Source: JBOGXF01 sp050694275 (GTDB taxonomy: Bacteria; Actinomycetota; CADDZG01; WHSQ01). From it: a stretch of 64,000 nt of DNA. The notes under the pieces were generated by a model, which saw only the letters and a program-made list of their open reading frames with translations, was not told where the DNA came from and searched no databases. Location of the stretch: NCBI GenBank assembly GCA_050694275.1, contig JBOGXF010000053.1, positions 1 to 64,000 on the forward strand, given 5' to 3'. Below, one piece after another: positions 30,291 through 39,321 of this stretch (position 1 is its first letter; each line of letters begins with the position of its first letter). The translations under genes and the position numbers were made by a program.

Positions 30291-33200
30291 TTGTACGATC
30301 CGAAAAGGGACGAACGAGACGCATGCGGCATCGGCTTCGTCGCCGACGCGCGCGGGCGCGCCTCGCGCGCCATCGTGGACGCGGCTCTCGACGCACTTTG
30401 CCGCGTCAAGCACCGGGGGGCGGTGGCGGCCGACGCCCTCACGGGCGACGGTGCCGGCGTGTTGCTCCCGGTGCCCCGCACCCTCCTGGCAGACGGACTC
30501 GGGTCGAGAGGTGTCGATGCCGACCGGCTGGGCGTGGCGATGTGCTTCCTCGATCCCGAAGACCCCGAGGCCGAGCGGACGATCGTCGCGGATGCCTGCG
30601 GTGCCGAGAGCCTCGAGCTGGTGGGGTGGCGCTTGGTCCCGGTCGACGAGCGCGCTCTCGGGGACCGGGCCCGCGCCTCGATGCCGGGGATTCAGCAGGC
30701 TCTCGTCCTGCGGCCTGTCGGCAGCGACGTCGACGATGGCGAGCGCCGGGCCTTCCGGGCGCGCCGGCGCGTCGAGCAGGTTGCCGCGAGCCGGGGAGCG
30801 AGCCTCTACGTTGCGTCGTTCTCCTTCAAGACGGTGACCTACAAGGCGCTCTGCGCGGCGGATCAGCTCGCCACCTTCTACGGCGATCTCACCGACTCTC
30901 GATTCGACGCCTGGTTCGCGCTGTTCCATCAGCGTTACTCGACCAACACCGCTCCGACGTGGGAGCGTGCCCAACCGTTTCGGTTCCTCGCGCACAACGG
31001 AGAGATCAACACGATCCGCGGCAACGTCGCCCTCTTGAGAGCGCGCGAAGGACGTCTCGGCTCGGCCGATCTCGCCCCTGAAGACCTCCTCCGTCCCGTT
31101 CTCGACGCGTCGAGCTCGGACTCCGGCATTCTCGACCAGGCGGTCGAGCTCCTGGTGCGCGGCGGACGCGACCTGCGGCACGCGGCCGCGATGCTCGTGC
31201 CCCCCGCATGGGAAGAGGTGCTCGACATGGACGCCGAGGTGCGTGACTTCTTCCACTATCACGCGTGTCTGATCGAGCCCTGGGATGGCCCCGCCGCGCT
31301 CGTGTTGGCCGACGGCGATCGCGTCGCAGCCGCGCTCGATCGCAACGGGCTTCGGCCGCTGCGCGTTTCGGTGTGCGACGATGGTCTCGTCGCGTGCGCT
31401 TCCGAGGCGGGTGCGGTGTCGACCCGCGGGCACGGTCGCGTCCGCCGGCTCAAGATCGGGCCCGGCGAGGCGTTCTGCGTCGATCCGGCCGATGGCGGAG
31501 CAATCGAGGACGCCGACATCAAGTCGCGCCTCGCCCATCGGCGCCCCTACGGCGACTGGCTCGCCGACCACCTCGAGGTCCGCTCGACGGGAGATCCCGT
31601 GGAGTGGCCGCCGGCCGACGTCCTCCCACGTCAGGTCGCCGCGGGCTACTCGAAGGAGGAGTTCACCGTCGTGCTGCGGCCGATGGCGACCGAGGGGGCC
31701 GAGCCGACGTCGTCTATGGGAGACGACACCGCCCAGCCACCGCTCGCCGAGCACGGGCGCCCGATCTTCGCCTTCTTGAAACAGCGATTCGCCCAGGTCA
31801 CCAACCCTCCGATCGATCACCTGCGCGAACGACATGTCATGTCGATCACGACCCGTCTCGGCCCCCGAGCGCCGCTGCTCTCGGAGCGCCCCGAAGCCGC
31901 ACGCGTCGTCGAGCTCGATTCGTTCCTGTTGTTCCCCAACGAGGTGGATCGCATCGTTTCGGAGGGAGGCGCGGTCGTCGACGCGACCTTTGGGATCGAA
32001 GAGGGGCCGGACGGGCTGGAGGGCGCGTGCCGTCGTGTCGCCGACGCCGCCGCGGCGGCCGTGACATCGGGAGCACCCTACGCAATCGTGTCCGACCGCA
32101 ACGCGGGGGCCGAGCGGGCCGCGATTCCGTCGGCCCTCGCCGCGGGCGCGGTCCATCACCGCTTGGTGGATGCCGGATTGCGCTCTCGCACGAGCCTCGT
32201 CGTGGATGCCAACGACCCGCGCGAGACCCACCACGTTGCGTGCCTGCTCACCAACGGCGCCGATGCAGTGTGTCCGCGCCTCGCGCTCGAGTCGATTGCC
32301 GAGCTCGCCGCGCGAGGGCGCCTCGGCGGGGACGCTCCCGCCGACGAAGCCCAACGGCGCTACTTCCACGCAATCGAAGACGGGCTGCTCAAGGTGATGT
32401 CGAAGATGGGCATCTCGACGCTCGATTCGTACCGCGGCGCGCAGATCATCGAGGCAATCGGGCTGGGCCCGGACGTGATCGACGTCTGCTTCCGAGGGGT
32501 GTCGTCACCCATCGGCGGGCTCTCGTTCGTCGAGCTGGGAGCGGACCTGCTCCTTCGTCACGACGCCGCGTACGCGACGAAGCCCGCGCTCGTCAACACC
32601 GGCTTCATCAAACACAAGAAGGGCGGCGAGTACCACGCCTTCAACCCCGGTGTCATCGACGCGGTCCACGAGACGGTCGGCCTCAAAGAAAGCGACGAGA
32701 TGAAGGCGGCCCACGAGCTCAGGCGCGCGGTCCGCGGCGAGACCATCGCGTACGAGCGGTTCGCCGCGCTGGTCAACGAGCGGCCCCCCACAGAGCCGCG
32801 CGACCTGTTGGATCTCGTCCCCGGCGGCTCGGCGGTCCCCCTCCACGAGGTCGAGCCGGCGTCCGCCATCGTGTCGCGCTTCTCGACCGGGGCGATGTCA
32901 CACGGAGCGCTGTCGGCCGAAGCGCACGAGACGATCTCGATCGCCCTCAACACGATCGGCGGCCAAGCGAACACCGGAGAGGGCGGGGAGGCCCCCGAGC
33001 GCTATCGCGACCGGCGTAACTCGGCGATCAAACAGGTCGCGTCCGGGCGTTTCGGCGTGACGCCCGACTACCTCGCCTTCGCCGAGGAGCTGCAGATCAA
33101 GATGGCCCAGGGCTCGAAGCCGGGCGAGGGCGGCCAGCTTCCCGGAAAGAAGGTCTCGGTGGAGATCGCGCGCCTCAGGCACACCGTCCCGGGCGTCGCG

Positions 33201-34727
33201 CTGATCTCGCCGCCGCCTCATCACGACATCTATTCGATCGAGGATCTCGCGCAGCTCATCTTCGATCTCAAGCAGGCAAACCCGAGGGCCAAGGTGTCGG
33301 TGAAGCTCGTCTCGTCCGAAGACGTGGGCACGATCGCCGCCGGCGTGGTCAAAGGGCTCTCGGACATCGTTCACATCGCAGGGGCGGACGGAGGGACGGG
33401 GGCCAGTCCGCTGTCGTCCATCAAGAACGCCGGGCTCCCATGGGAGATCGGCCTCGCCGATACTCAGGCCGCGCTGGTGGCGAACGGGCTGCGAGGTCGG
33501 GCCCGGGTGCGAGTGGACGGCGGCTTCAAGACCGGTCGCGACGTCGTGATCGCAGCGCTCATGGGCGCGGACGAATACTCGTTCGGAACCGCGGTACTGG
33601 TGGCCGAAGGCTGCATACTCGTGCGCACCTGTCATCGCAACACGTGTCCGGTCGGCATCGCCACACAGGATCCCGAGCTGCGAAAGAAGTTCGCCGGAAC
33701 GCCCGAGATGGTCGCGCGCTACCTCCTGATGGTCGCGGAGGAAGTGCGTCTGTTGCTCAGCTCGCTCGGACTGAGGTCGCTCGATGAAGCAATCGGCCGC
33801 ACCGATCTCTTGCGTCAGAGAACCACGGGCCAGCCGCGCTCGGACGCGCTCGATCTCTCCCCGCTCTTCGTCGATCCCGGCGACCACGAGCGTCGGTTCA
33901 CCGGCAGCCTCGACGTTCAGCGCCCTCGGTCCGAGCTCGGCGATCGCCTCTACGAGGACTCCATCCGCGAGCTGCAGGCGGGTCGTTCGGTCGCGCTCAC
34001 CTACCCCATCACTACCTCGGACCGGACGGTCGGCGCGCGCCTCGGGTGCGCGCTCGGCTACGAACTCGCCGACGGTCAAGGCGGACGCCGGGTCAGCGCG
34101 ACCTTCGAGGGCGAGGCGGGTCAGAGTTTCGGAGCGTTTCTGGCCGATGGGATCGAGCTTCGGCTCGTGGGTGAGGCGAACGACTACGTCGGCAAGGGAA
34201 TGGGCGGGGGCCGGGTGATCGTGCAGCCCCCCGCAAACGACGCGGGCGACCCGTACCTGGTCGGCAACACGGTGCTTTACGGCGCGACCGGTGGCCAGCT
34301 CTACGTCGCGGGCCGCGCCGGCGAGCGCTTCGCGGTGCGCAACTCTGGCGCGGTCGCGGTGGTCGAAGGCGTCGGTGAGCACGCGTGCGAGTACATGACC
34401 GCAGGGGCGGTGGTGATACTCGGGCCCACCGGCAAGAACCTGGGGGCCGGGATGAGCGGCGGAGAGGCATACGTGTACGACACCGATAAAACGCTCGAGG
34501 GCCGCATCAACCCGCAGCTCGTCGCGACGTACCCGCCGACCGAAGGTCAACTCGAGTCCCTTCGCAGGATCATCGAACGTCACTCCGAATACACGGGCTC
34601 GGCGGTCGCCGCAAGGATCCTGGCAACCTGGGATCAGTCGTGTCGTCATTTTCGCCGGGTCGCCCCGGTGGCCGAGGTGGCCCGCCTCGAAGCCCTGTTC
34701 GAAGGCACGGCGGTCTCGGCCGCCTAA
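30291..34727 (+). CDS. gltB: Glutamate synthase large subunit (GOGAT)
   Basis: Makes two glutamates from glutamine and 2-oxoglutarate. The 1478 residues comprise an N-terminal glutamine amidotransferase domain with the nucleophile cysteine in RDACGIGFVA (residue 12, exposed after removal of a propeptide), a central domain, the FMN-binding synthase domain (SKPGEGGQLPGKKVS and ADGGTGASPL), a 3Fe-4S cluster motif C-x5-C-x4-C in GCILVRTCHRNTCPVG, and the C-terminal GXGXG beta-helix. Start: TTG at 30291 after AGAGG, which gives the usual propeptide. The small subunit gltD is not next to it. Expression may depend on the leader terminator. Confidence 0.96.
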   Translation: MYDPKRDERDACGIGFVADARGRASRAIVDAALDALCRVKHRGAVAADALTGDGAGVLLPVPRTLLADGLGSRGVDADRLGVAMCFLDPEDPEAERTIVADACGAESLELVGWRLVPVDERALGDRARASMPGIQQALVLRPVGSDVDDGERRAFRARRRVEQVAASRGASLYVASFSFKTVTYKALCAADQLATFYGDLTDSRFDAWFALFHQRYSTNTAPTWERAQPFRFLAHNGEINTIRGNVALLRAREGRLGSADLAPEDLLRPVLDASSSDSGILDQAVELLVRGGRDLRHAAAMLVPPAWEEVLDMDAEVRDFFHYHACLIEPWDGPAALVLADGDRVAAALDRNGLRPLRVSVCDDGLVACASEAGAVSTRGHGRVRRLKIGPGEAFCVDPADGGAIEDADIKSRLAHRRPYGDWLADHLEVRSTGDPVEWPPADVLPRQVAAGYSKEEFTVVLRPMATEGAEPTSSMGDDTAQPPLAEHGRPIFAFLKQRFAQVTNPPIDHLRERHVMSITTRLGPRAPLLSERPEAARVVELDSFLLFPNEVDRIVSEGGAVVDATFGIEEGPDGLEGACRRVADAAAAAVTSGAPYAIVSDRNAGAERAAIPSALAAGAVHHRLVDAGLRSRTSLVVDANDPRETHHVACLLTNGADAVCPRLALESIAELAARGRLGGDAPADEAQRRYFHAIEDGLLKVMSKMGISTLDSYRGAQIIEAIGLGPDVIDVCFRGVSSPIGGLSFVELGADLLLRHDAAYATKPALVNTGFIKHKKGGEYHAFNPGVIDAVHETVGLKESDEMKAAHELRRAVRGETIAYERFAALVNERPPTEPRDLLDLVPGGSAVPLHEVEPASAIVSRFSTGAMSHGALSAEAHETISIALNTIGGQANTGEGGEAPERYRDRRNSAIKQVASGRFGVTPDYLAFAEELQIKMAQGSKPGEGGQLPGKKVSVEIARLRHTVPGVALISPPPHHDIYSIEDLAQLIFDLKQANPRAKVSVKLVSSEDVGTIAAGVVKGLSDIVHIAGADGGTGASPLSSIKNAGLPWEIGLADTQAALVANGLRGRARVRVDGGFKTGRDVVIAALMGADEYSFGTAVLVAEGCILVRTCHRNTCPVGIATQDPELRKKFAGTPEMVARYLLMVAEEVRLLLSSLGLRSLDEAIGRTDLLRQRTTGQPRSDALDLSPLFVDPGDHERRFTGSLDVQRPRSELGDRLYEDSIRELQAGRSVALTYPITTSDRTVGARLGCALGYELADGQGGRRVSATFEGEAGQSFGAFLADGIELRLVGEANDYVGKGMGGGRVIVQPPANDAGDPYLVGNTVLYGATGGQLYVAGRAGERFAVRNSGAVAVVEGVGEHACEYMTAGAVVILGPTGKNLGAGMSGGEAYVYDTDKTLEGRINPQLVATYPPTEGQLESLRRIIERHSEYTGSAVAARILATWDQSCRHFRRVAPVAEVARLEALFEGTAVSAA

Positions 34728-34739
34728 CCCCATCTTGTC

Positions 34740-34788
34740 GCCGAGTGGTCGCAGAACGCCCTCAGAGGGCGCGTGACGACCACTCGGC
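34740..34788. repeat. Nested inverted repeat of the CCGAGTGGTC family, between gltB and the glycosylase
   Basis: GCCGAGTGGTCG (34740-34751) is perfectly inverted at 34777-34788, with an inner stem CGCCCT-CAG-AGGGCG. It begins 12 bases after gltB and its right half covers the last codons of the convergent glycosylase gene. It likely serves as a two-way terminator. The same 12-base arm core occurs at 52345-52395. Confidence 0.75.
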
Positions 34789-35469
34789 AGTCAGTTGGCG
34801 GGCGCGGTGGAAGACTGCGTCGAGCATCTCTTCGGTGAGCTTGCCGGTGAATGTGTTCTGCTGGCTCGGGTGGTAGGAGCCGACGAGCACCAGTGAGCCG
34901 AGGTCGGTCTCCGTCAGGTGACCAAAGCGGGGCTTGGGCCGTACTCGCTCGCCCCCGCGCGCCACATGGGCCCGCAGGGCCGCGTCCCACGCGAAGGACC
35001 CGAGGGCGACCACCACGCGCAAGCGCTCGAGCAGATCCATCTCGCGCACGAGATAAGGCAGACAGTTGTCGCGCTCGGTCGGCATCGGCTTGTTCGCGGG
35101 AGGGGCGCACTTCACTGCCGCGGTGACGTACGCCCCGGAGAGCTCGAGTCCGTCGTCACGAGAGATCGACGTCGACTGGTTCGCATAGCCGCACCGGTGA
35201 AGGGACGCGAAGAGCCAGTCGCCCGAACGGTCGCCGGTGAAGACTCTCCCGGTGCGGTTCCCGCCGTGCGCTGCCGGAGCGAGACCCACGATCAGCAGGG
35301 TCGCCCTCGGGTCACCGAAGCCCGGCACGGGCTTGGCCCAGTACTCCTCGTCGGCAAAAGATGCTTTCCGATCGCGCCCGACGCGCTCGCGCCACGCCAC
35401 GAGCCGGGGGCAGATCCGGCACGACGCGACTTCCTCGGCCAGCATCACGAGGGGAGGCTTTGATGGCAT
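34762..35469 (-). CDS. Uracil-DNA glycosylase, family 5 (UdgB type)
   Basis: Removes uracil, and in this family also other deaminated bases, from DNA. The 235 residues have cluster cysteines CRICPRL near residue 20 and further cysteines in VKCAPP and RDNCLPYL, motif A GLAPAAHGGNRTGRVFTGD, characteristic of family 5, and motif B SYHPSQQNTF. Family 5 lacks the polar catalytic residue of other families in motif A, as here. Start placed at the ATG at 35469 because CATACT ends 6 bases upstream; a GTG at 35520 would add 17 residues. The gene end carries half of the inverted repeat at 34740-34788. Confidence 0.92.
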   Translation of the reverse strand: MPSKPPLVMLAEEVASCRICPRLVAWRERVGRDRKASFADEEYWAKPVPGFGDPRATLLIVGLAPAAHGGNRTGRVFTGDRSGDWLFASLHRCGYANQSTSISRDDGLELSGAYVTAAVKCAPPANKPMPTERDNCLPYLVREMDLLERLRVVVALGSFAWDAALRAHVARGGERVRPKPRFGHLTETDLGSLVLVGSYHPSQQNTFTGKLTEEMLDAVFHRARQLTAEWSSRAL

Positions 35470-35475
35470 ACGCGC

Positions 35476-35481
35476 AGTATG
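35476..35481 (-). promoter_or_regulatory. Putative -10 box (CATACT) of the uracil-DNA glycosylase gene
   Basis: On the minus strand CATACT ends 6 bases before the ATG at 35469. This supports that start over the longer GTG form and fits the leaderless pattern. Confidence 0.4.
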
Positions 35482-35570
35482 TCCTGAAAGTGCTGTCACT
35501 CTCGGAGAGGATTCCCCCACTCTACGTAGAAGAAGCCTTACAACTCATCTGCCGCCTGGGAGGGAGACCT

Positions 35571-36458
35571 GTGCCGATCGCCCGCTACCTTTCCGTGGGT
35601 CTGTCCCTGTGCCTGATGGTAGCGGCGGTGCTGGCGCCGCACTCCGGAGCACAGGTGGCGGCTGTTCCGGAGCTCACGCTCACTGAGGGGCAGCTTCTCG
35701 AGATCGCACGGGTGGACGCGCCCCCCGCGGGTACCGGTCTCCAGATCCACGCCGATTTCCCAGAGGAACACCCTCTTCTGCTCGACGGTCTGACGATCTA
35801 CGCGCTGACTGCCGACATCACGCCGGAGGGTGCCGTCGTCGTCCGCAGCGCGGTGACCGACGAGGGCCACGACTCCGGGCTCGAGCAGCAGAGCGATTGC
35901 AATGACCCCACGTTCAGGCCGCTCGGGGTCTTGTGGGACGCCGACGACATGCCGGTCAAGTGGCGCTTCAACATCCGGACGGCCCCCGAGAAGCTGAAGG
36001 ACCGCCTCACTATTCGCTCTGCTCGCAGGGCCCACCGCGTGTGGCCGCGGGCCAAGACCAACTGCAACAACCCCGATGCCAACGAGTTTCGCTTCTGGTT
36101 CACGGGATTGATTCGCAAGCACGTCAAGTTCGACGGCGTAAATATCGTCGAGTTCGGCGGGCTCGGCTCGGGTGCGCTGGCGGTCAACTACACCTGGTAC
36201 CGCGGGACCAAGATCACCGAGGTCGACCTCCGGCTCAACCGCTACGACTACCCGTGGACGAACTGGATACGCGGCGGAAGGTGGTCTTACCAGGTCATGA
36301 ACGTCGTCACCCACGAGCTCGGCCACCAGCTGGGCCTCGATGACCTCTCGGAGCCACACGGGGCGCTGACCATGTACGGCCGCATCGGCAAGGGCGAGAT
36401 CAGCAAGATCACGCTCGGTCGCGGCGATCTGAAGGGAGCAGCAACGCTCTCTCCTTGA
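35571..36458 (+). CDS. Secreted zinc metalloprotease, matrixin-like
   Basis: The 295-residue precursor has a signal sequence (ARYLSVGLSLCLMVAAVLAPHSG). Near residue 245 the zinc motif VVTHELGHQLGLDD (HExxHxxGxxD) is followed by ALTMYG, a methionine turn as in metzincins, so it probably belongs with M10-type proteases. The middle region has paired cysteines (SDCND and TNCNN) that may form a disulfide. Start is the GTG at 35571 behind GGGAGGGAG; upstream in-frame ATGs lie in the glycosylase promoter and lack such a site. Target proteins are unknown. Confidence 0.85.
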   Translation: MPIARYLSVGLSLCLMVAAVLAPHSGAQVAAVPELTLTEGQLLEIARVDAPPAGTGLQIHADFPEEHPLLLDGLTIYALTADITPEGAVVVRSAVTDEGHDSGLEQQSDCNDPTFRPLGVLWDADDMPVKWRFNIRTAPEKLKDRLTIRSARRAHRVWPRAKTNCNNPDANEFRFWFTGLIRKHVKFDGVNIVEFGGLGSGALAVNYTWYRGTKITEVDLRLNRYDYPWTNWIRGGRWSYQVMNVVTHELGHQLGLDDLSEPHGALTMYGRIGKGEISKITLGRGDLKGAATLSP

Positions 36459-36486
36459 GAGCCCGCCACACTCGTCCCCGAACGGC

Positions 36487-36492
36487 GACAAT
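36487..36492 (+). promoter_or_regulatory. Putative -10 box (GACAAT) of the MmcQ/YjbR gene
   Basis: GACAAT ends 6 bases before the GTG at 36499, supporting that codon as the start and suggesting another leaderless mRNA. Confidence 0.35.
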
Positions 36493-36498
36493 GCCGGG

Positions 36499-36861
36499 GT
36501 GGATCTTGATGTCCTGCGCGCCCACTGCCTCACCAAGCCCGGAGCCTCCGAGGAGTATCCCTTCGGGCCGGGGGCCCTGGTGATGAAAGTTGCGGGGAAG
36601 ATGTTTGCGATCGTCGCCGAGGACGCGCGCCCCCTCACCGTCAGCCTCAAGTGTGAGCCGGAGATCGCGATCGTCCTGCGGAACAGACACGAAGCCGTCG
36701 GGCCCGGATACCACTTGAACAAGCGCCACTGGAACACCGTGACGCTGGACGGCACGATCAACGATTCCGACATTCGCGACTGGATCGACGACTCCTACGA
36801 CCTCGTCGTCGACGGCCTCCCGAGCAAGGCGCGCGCCGCGCTCACTGGCAAGGCGGAATAG
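36499..36861 (+). CDS. MmcQ/YjbR family protein
   Basis: A 120-residue protein of the CyaY-like-fold MmcQ/YjbR family (DUF419). Typical marks are the start DVLRAHCLTKPGASEEYPFG, KVAGKMFAIV near residue 32, and the C-terminal GYHLNKRHWNTVTLDG with DWIDDSYDLVV. Members are described as DNA-binding, but no specific function is established. Start is the GTG at 36499. The gene is alone between the metalloprotease and the convergent transport cluster. Confidence 0.9.
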   Translation: MDLDVLRAHCLTKPGASEEYPFGPGALVMKVAGKMFAIVAEDARPLTVSLKCEPEIAIVLRNRHEAVGPGYHLNKRHWNTVTLDGTINDSDIRDWIDDSYDLVVDGLPSKARAALTGKAE

Positions 36862-36956
36862 CAATCCGGCTCGCGTTCTAACGGGGAAGAGGCACCGTAC
36901 CGGTCGCTCAGCCCCGACAGAATGTCTGCGCCTGTGGCCCGTTGCTCACCGGAGGG

Positions 36957-37361
36957 CTATTCCGTTCCAACGACCGCGAACTCACCTACCATGCCCTGGT
37001 CGGCGTGGTACCGGCAAAAGACCTGATAGATACCGGGCTCCAGGATGTCTCCGACCGGAGCGAACCGCAGCTCCTTGCCGGGCCGAACGTCTCGGTCGAT
37101 GTCCGTGTCCACGACAGTGAAGTTGTGGAGGTTGCGGCCCTGGTTCTTGATCACGAGCGGCCGGTCCGCGGCGATCTCGGGAGCTTCGTCGGGATGGATG
37201 TCGTGAAAGTGGTTGTCGACCGCGGTGGACACGAACGGACCGGTGGTGGGTTGAAGCTTGCCCTCCCTTACGAAGGGGGAATTCTCGCCACCGGAGCCGC
37301 ACGCCGCCGACACGAGAAGGAGTGCAGCAGCGGCCCCCACAACCACTCGTCTACAGGACAT
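36957..37361 (-). CDS. Cupredoxin-like lipoprotein
   Basis: A 134-residue lipoprotein: the signal sequence ends in the lipobox LVSAAC, so the mature protein starts at cysteine and is anchored outside the membrane. The domain has cupredoxin copper ligands in the usual order, His in GRNLHNFTVVD and Cys, His and Met in QVFCRYHADQGMVGEF. It should bind one type 1 copper and carry electrons or copper. Start at the ATG at 37361, inside the end of the upstream ABC ATPase gene (11-base overlap), making it the last gene of the transport array. A longer frame to 37448 would spoil the signal peptide. Confidence 0.87.
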   Translation of the reverse strand: MSCRRVVVGAAAALLLVSAACGSGGENSPFVREGKLQPTTGPFVSTAVDNHFHDIHPDEAPEIAADRPLVIKNQGRNLHNFTVVDTDIDRDVRPGKELRFAPVGDILEPGIYQVFCRYHADQGMVGEFAVVGTE

Positions 37362-38091
37362 GAGAGAGGAAGGATCGGCAGCGCTCGTCTCTAGGGTTCG
37401 CGAATACTTCCTTAGGAACTCCGTCCTCCACGATTTGTCCGTCGTCAATGAACAAGAGTCTCGTTCCCACCTCTCGGGCGAAGCCCATCTCGTGGCTCAC
37501 GACGAGCATCGTCATGCCTTCTTCGGCAAGTCGCTGCATCGTATCGAGCACCTCCTTGACCAATTCGGGATCGAGAGCCGACGTGACTTCGTCGAAAAGC
37601 ATTAACTTCGGCCGCATCGCAAGCGCCCGGGCGATGGCAACTCGCTGCTGCTGCCCGCCTGAAAGCTGTGACGGATAAGAGTCGGCCTTTTCTGGGAGAC
37701 CCACGTGGTCGAGTTCCTTCGCGGCACGCTCGCGCGCCTCGTCCCCGGACATTCTCAAGACCTTCTCGAGCGCGACGGTAATGTTCTGAAGAGCGGTCTT
37801 GTGCGGAAACAGGTTGAACGACTGGAACACGATGCCGATTTCGGTGCGGGCCTTGTTGAGGTCGGTACGGATGTCTGTGAGTTCCTTGCCGTCGAATAGA
37901 ACTTTTCCCTCGCTCGGTTCCTCAAGCATGTTGATCGTACGCAAGAGAGTCGACTTCCCCGATCCCGACGGTCCAATCACCACCACGACCTGACCCTGGT
38001 TGATGGCGAAATCGATGCCTCTGAGGACGTGCAGGTCCCCGAACCACTTATGGATACGCTCAAGCCTCACGAGGGAGCCGTCCGGATTCAT
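37351..38091 (-). CDS. Polar amino acid ABC transporter, ATP-binding protein
   Basis: GlnQ/HisP-type ATPase of 246 residues: Walker A GPSGSGKSTLL, Q-loop VFQSFNLFPHKTAL, signature LSGGQQQRVAIAR, Walker B LMLFDEVTSALDPE and the switch histidine in VVSHEMGFA. It powers the permease encoded just upstream, whose stop overlaps its ATG by 4 bases. Together with the binding protein at 39322-40173 it forms a complete importer. Confidence 0.94.
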   Translation of the reverse strand: MNPDGSLVRLERIHKWFGDLHVLRGIDFAINQGQVVVVIGPSGSGKSTLLRTINMLEEPSEGKVLFDGKELTDIRTDLNKARTEIGIVFQSFNLFPHKTALQNITVALEKVLRMSGDEARERAAKELDHVGLPEKADSYPSQLSGGQQQRVAIARALAMRPKLMLFDEVTSALDPELVKEVLDTMQRLAEEGMTMLVVSHEMGFAREVGTRLLFIDDGQIVEDGVPKEVFANPRDERCRSFLSHVL

Positions 38092-39233
38092 GCCTGTCCC
38101 ACGATCCCGGTGAGACCGCTGCGCAGACGACTCTCGACCAAGTTCACCGCCCTGATGAGCGGGAGGGTGATCACCAGGTAGCCGACGGCGGCCGCAACAT
38201 AAAAAGTCGCATTGAACGTCGTCGCGAAGCCTTCCTGTGCGACGCTGAACAACTCCTGCTCAGAAACCAGCAGTCCGATGAAGACCACCAGAGCAGTGTC
38301 CTTGATGAGGATCACGAACTCGTTCATCAACGGGGGAATCACGCGCCTGACTGCTTGCGGAACGATCGAGTAGCGCATCGCCTGGAGGTACGTCATCCCG
38401 AGCGAGCGGGCGGCCTCCATCTGGCCACGCTCGATCGACTGGATGCCGGCGCGAAACACCTCCGCCGCGTACGCACCGGTGTTGAGAGCGAAGACGAGCA
38501 TCGCGGTGTTGAGGGTCGATAAGTTCAGGTCTAGACCGAGAGCGATGCCGAAGTAGAAGAAGCTAAGCTGCCATACCAGGGGCGTGCCGCGGAAAAAATT
38601 GATGTACGCACGCGCAGGCGCACGAACCGCCCGGCGCGCGGACAGAGCCAGGACCGCCAGAATTAGACCGATGACGATCCCGCCGAACTCCCCGACCCCG
38701 GCAAGCAGTATCGTGTTCTTGGCACCCCGTAAGAACGCCCCGATTGAGCCTTCTTGCTGCAGGACTGCGACGTTGAGGAAGTTACGAGCGAACACAACCA
38801 GGTCACCAGCGCGGAACCATAAGAGAAACCCACCTAGCGCTACCCCTTGAATGCCCAGGACCGCTCCGGTTATCGCGTGCTCGCGCATCCGCTTGGTCGT
38901 CATGCGTTTATAGGTGCCAAAGCCCACGACGACCGCGGCAAGCCCGACCAGGATTCCAGCAACCAGAAGAATGGTCTCCGGCGTTGATCTCAGGCCTTCG
39001 ACGATGTGGCAGACTCCCCGGGCACCGACGATCCTTCCCGGCTCAAGCCCTTCGTCGATACAGAACTGGGTGACTCGGCCCCCCCAGAGAGCGAAACCGA
39101 GCTGGACGAATATCGAACCCAGGAGGACCACCGCGAGGGCTCCGGCCCCCGCAGCGAGGGTCGAGAGTGGTAAAGGCCCGGTCTTGCCTTTGACATCCGG
39201 AGGGCCGATCCTTCGCTCCACCGCTATCGCCAT
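38088..39233 (-). CDS. Polar amino acid ABC transporter, permease
   Basis: The 381-residue inner-membrane protein carries the HisM/GlnP-type domain in its C-terminal 220 residues, with GEFGGIVIGLILAVL, FFRGTPLVWQLSFFY and the EAA loop EAARSLGMTYLQAMRYSIVPQA. About 150 extra N-terminal residues hold two or three more helices (AVVLLGSIFVQLGFALWGG, then ILLVAGILVGLAAVVVGF), longer than the common 220-residue form. A single permease gene implies a homodimer. A hairpin at 39269-39299 separates it from the binding protein gene. Confidence 0.92.
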   Translation of the reverse strand: MAIAVERRIGPPDVKGKTGPLPLSTLAAGAGALAVVLLGSIFVQLGFALWGGRVTQFCIDEGLEPGRIVGARGVCHIVEGLRSTPETILLVAGILVGLAAVVVGFGTYKRMTTKRMREHAITGAVLGIQGVALGGFLLWFRAGDLVVFARNFLNVAVLQQEGSIGAFLRGAKNTILLAGVGEFGGIVIGLILAVLALSARRAVRAPARAYINFFRGTPLVWQLSFFYFGIALGLDLNLSTLNTAMLVFALNTGAYAAEVFRAGIQSIERGQMEAARSLGMTYLQAMRYSIVPQAVRRVIPPLMNEFVILIKDTALVVFIGLLVSEQELFSVAQEGFATTFNATFYVAAAVGYLVITLPLIRAVNLVESRLRSGLTGIVGQA

Positions 39234-39268
39234 CGCTGCCTCACTTCCTCACTTGCACATGGACGACA

Positions 39269-39299
39269 ACACCCGCCCTCCATTGTGGAGGACGGGTGT
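39269..39299 (-). terminator. Hairpin between binding-protein and permease genes
   Basis: ACACCCG and CCTCC (39269-39281) pair with GGAGG and CGGGTGT (39287-39299) around one mismatch. No T-run follows on the minus strand. It probably stabilises the binding-protein mRNA or partly ends transcription, giving more binding protein than permease. Confidence 0.6.
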
Positions 39300-39321
39300 G
39301 AAGACCTCTTGCTCTCGACGA

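Noticed and set aside
30273..32369. Minus-strand frame of 698 codons inside gltB
   Set aside because: Antisense to conserved GltB domains, with no recognisable product or ribosome site.
35361..35570. N-terminal extension of the metalloprotease frame to an ATG at 35361
   Set aside because: It overlaps the glycosylase gene and puts 70 residues before a clear signal peptide that has its own ribosome site.
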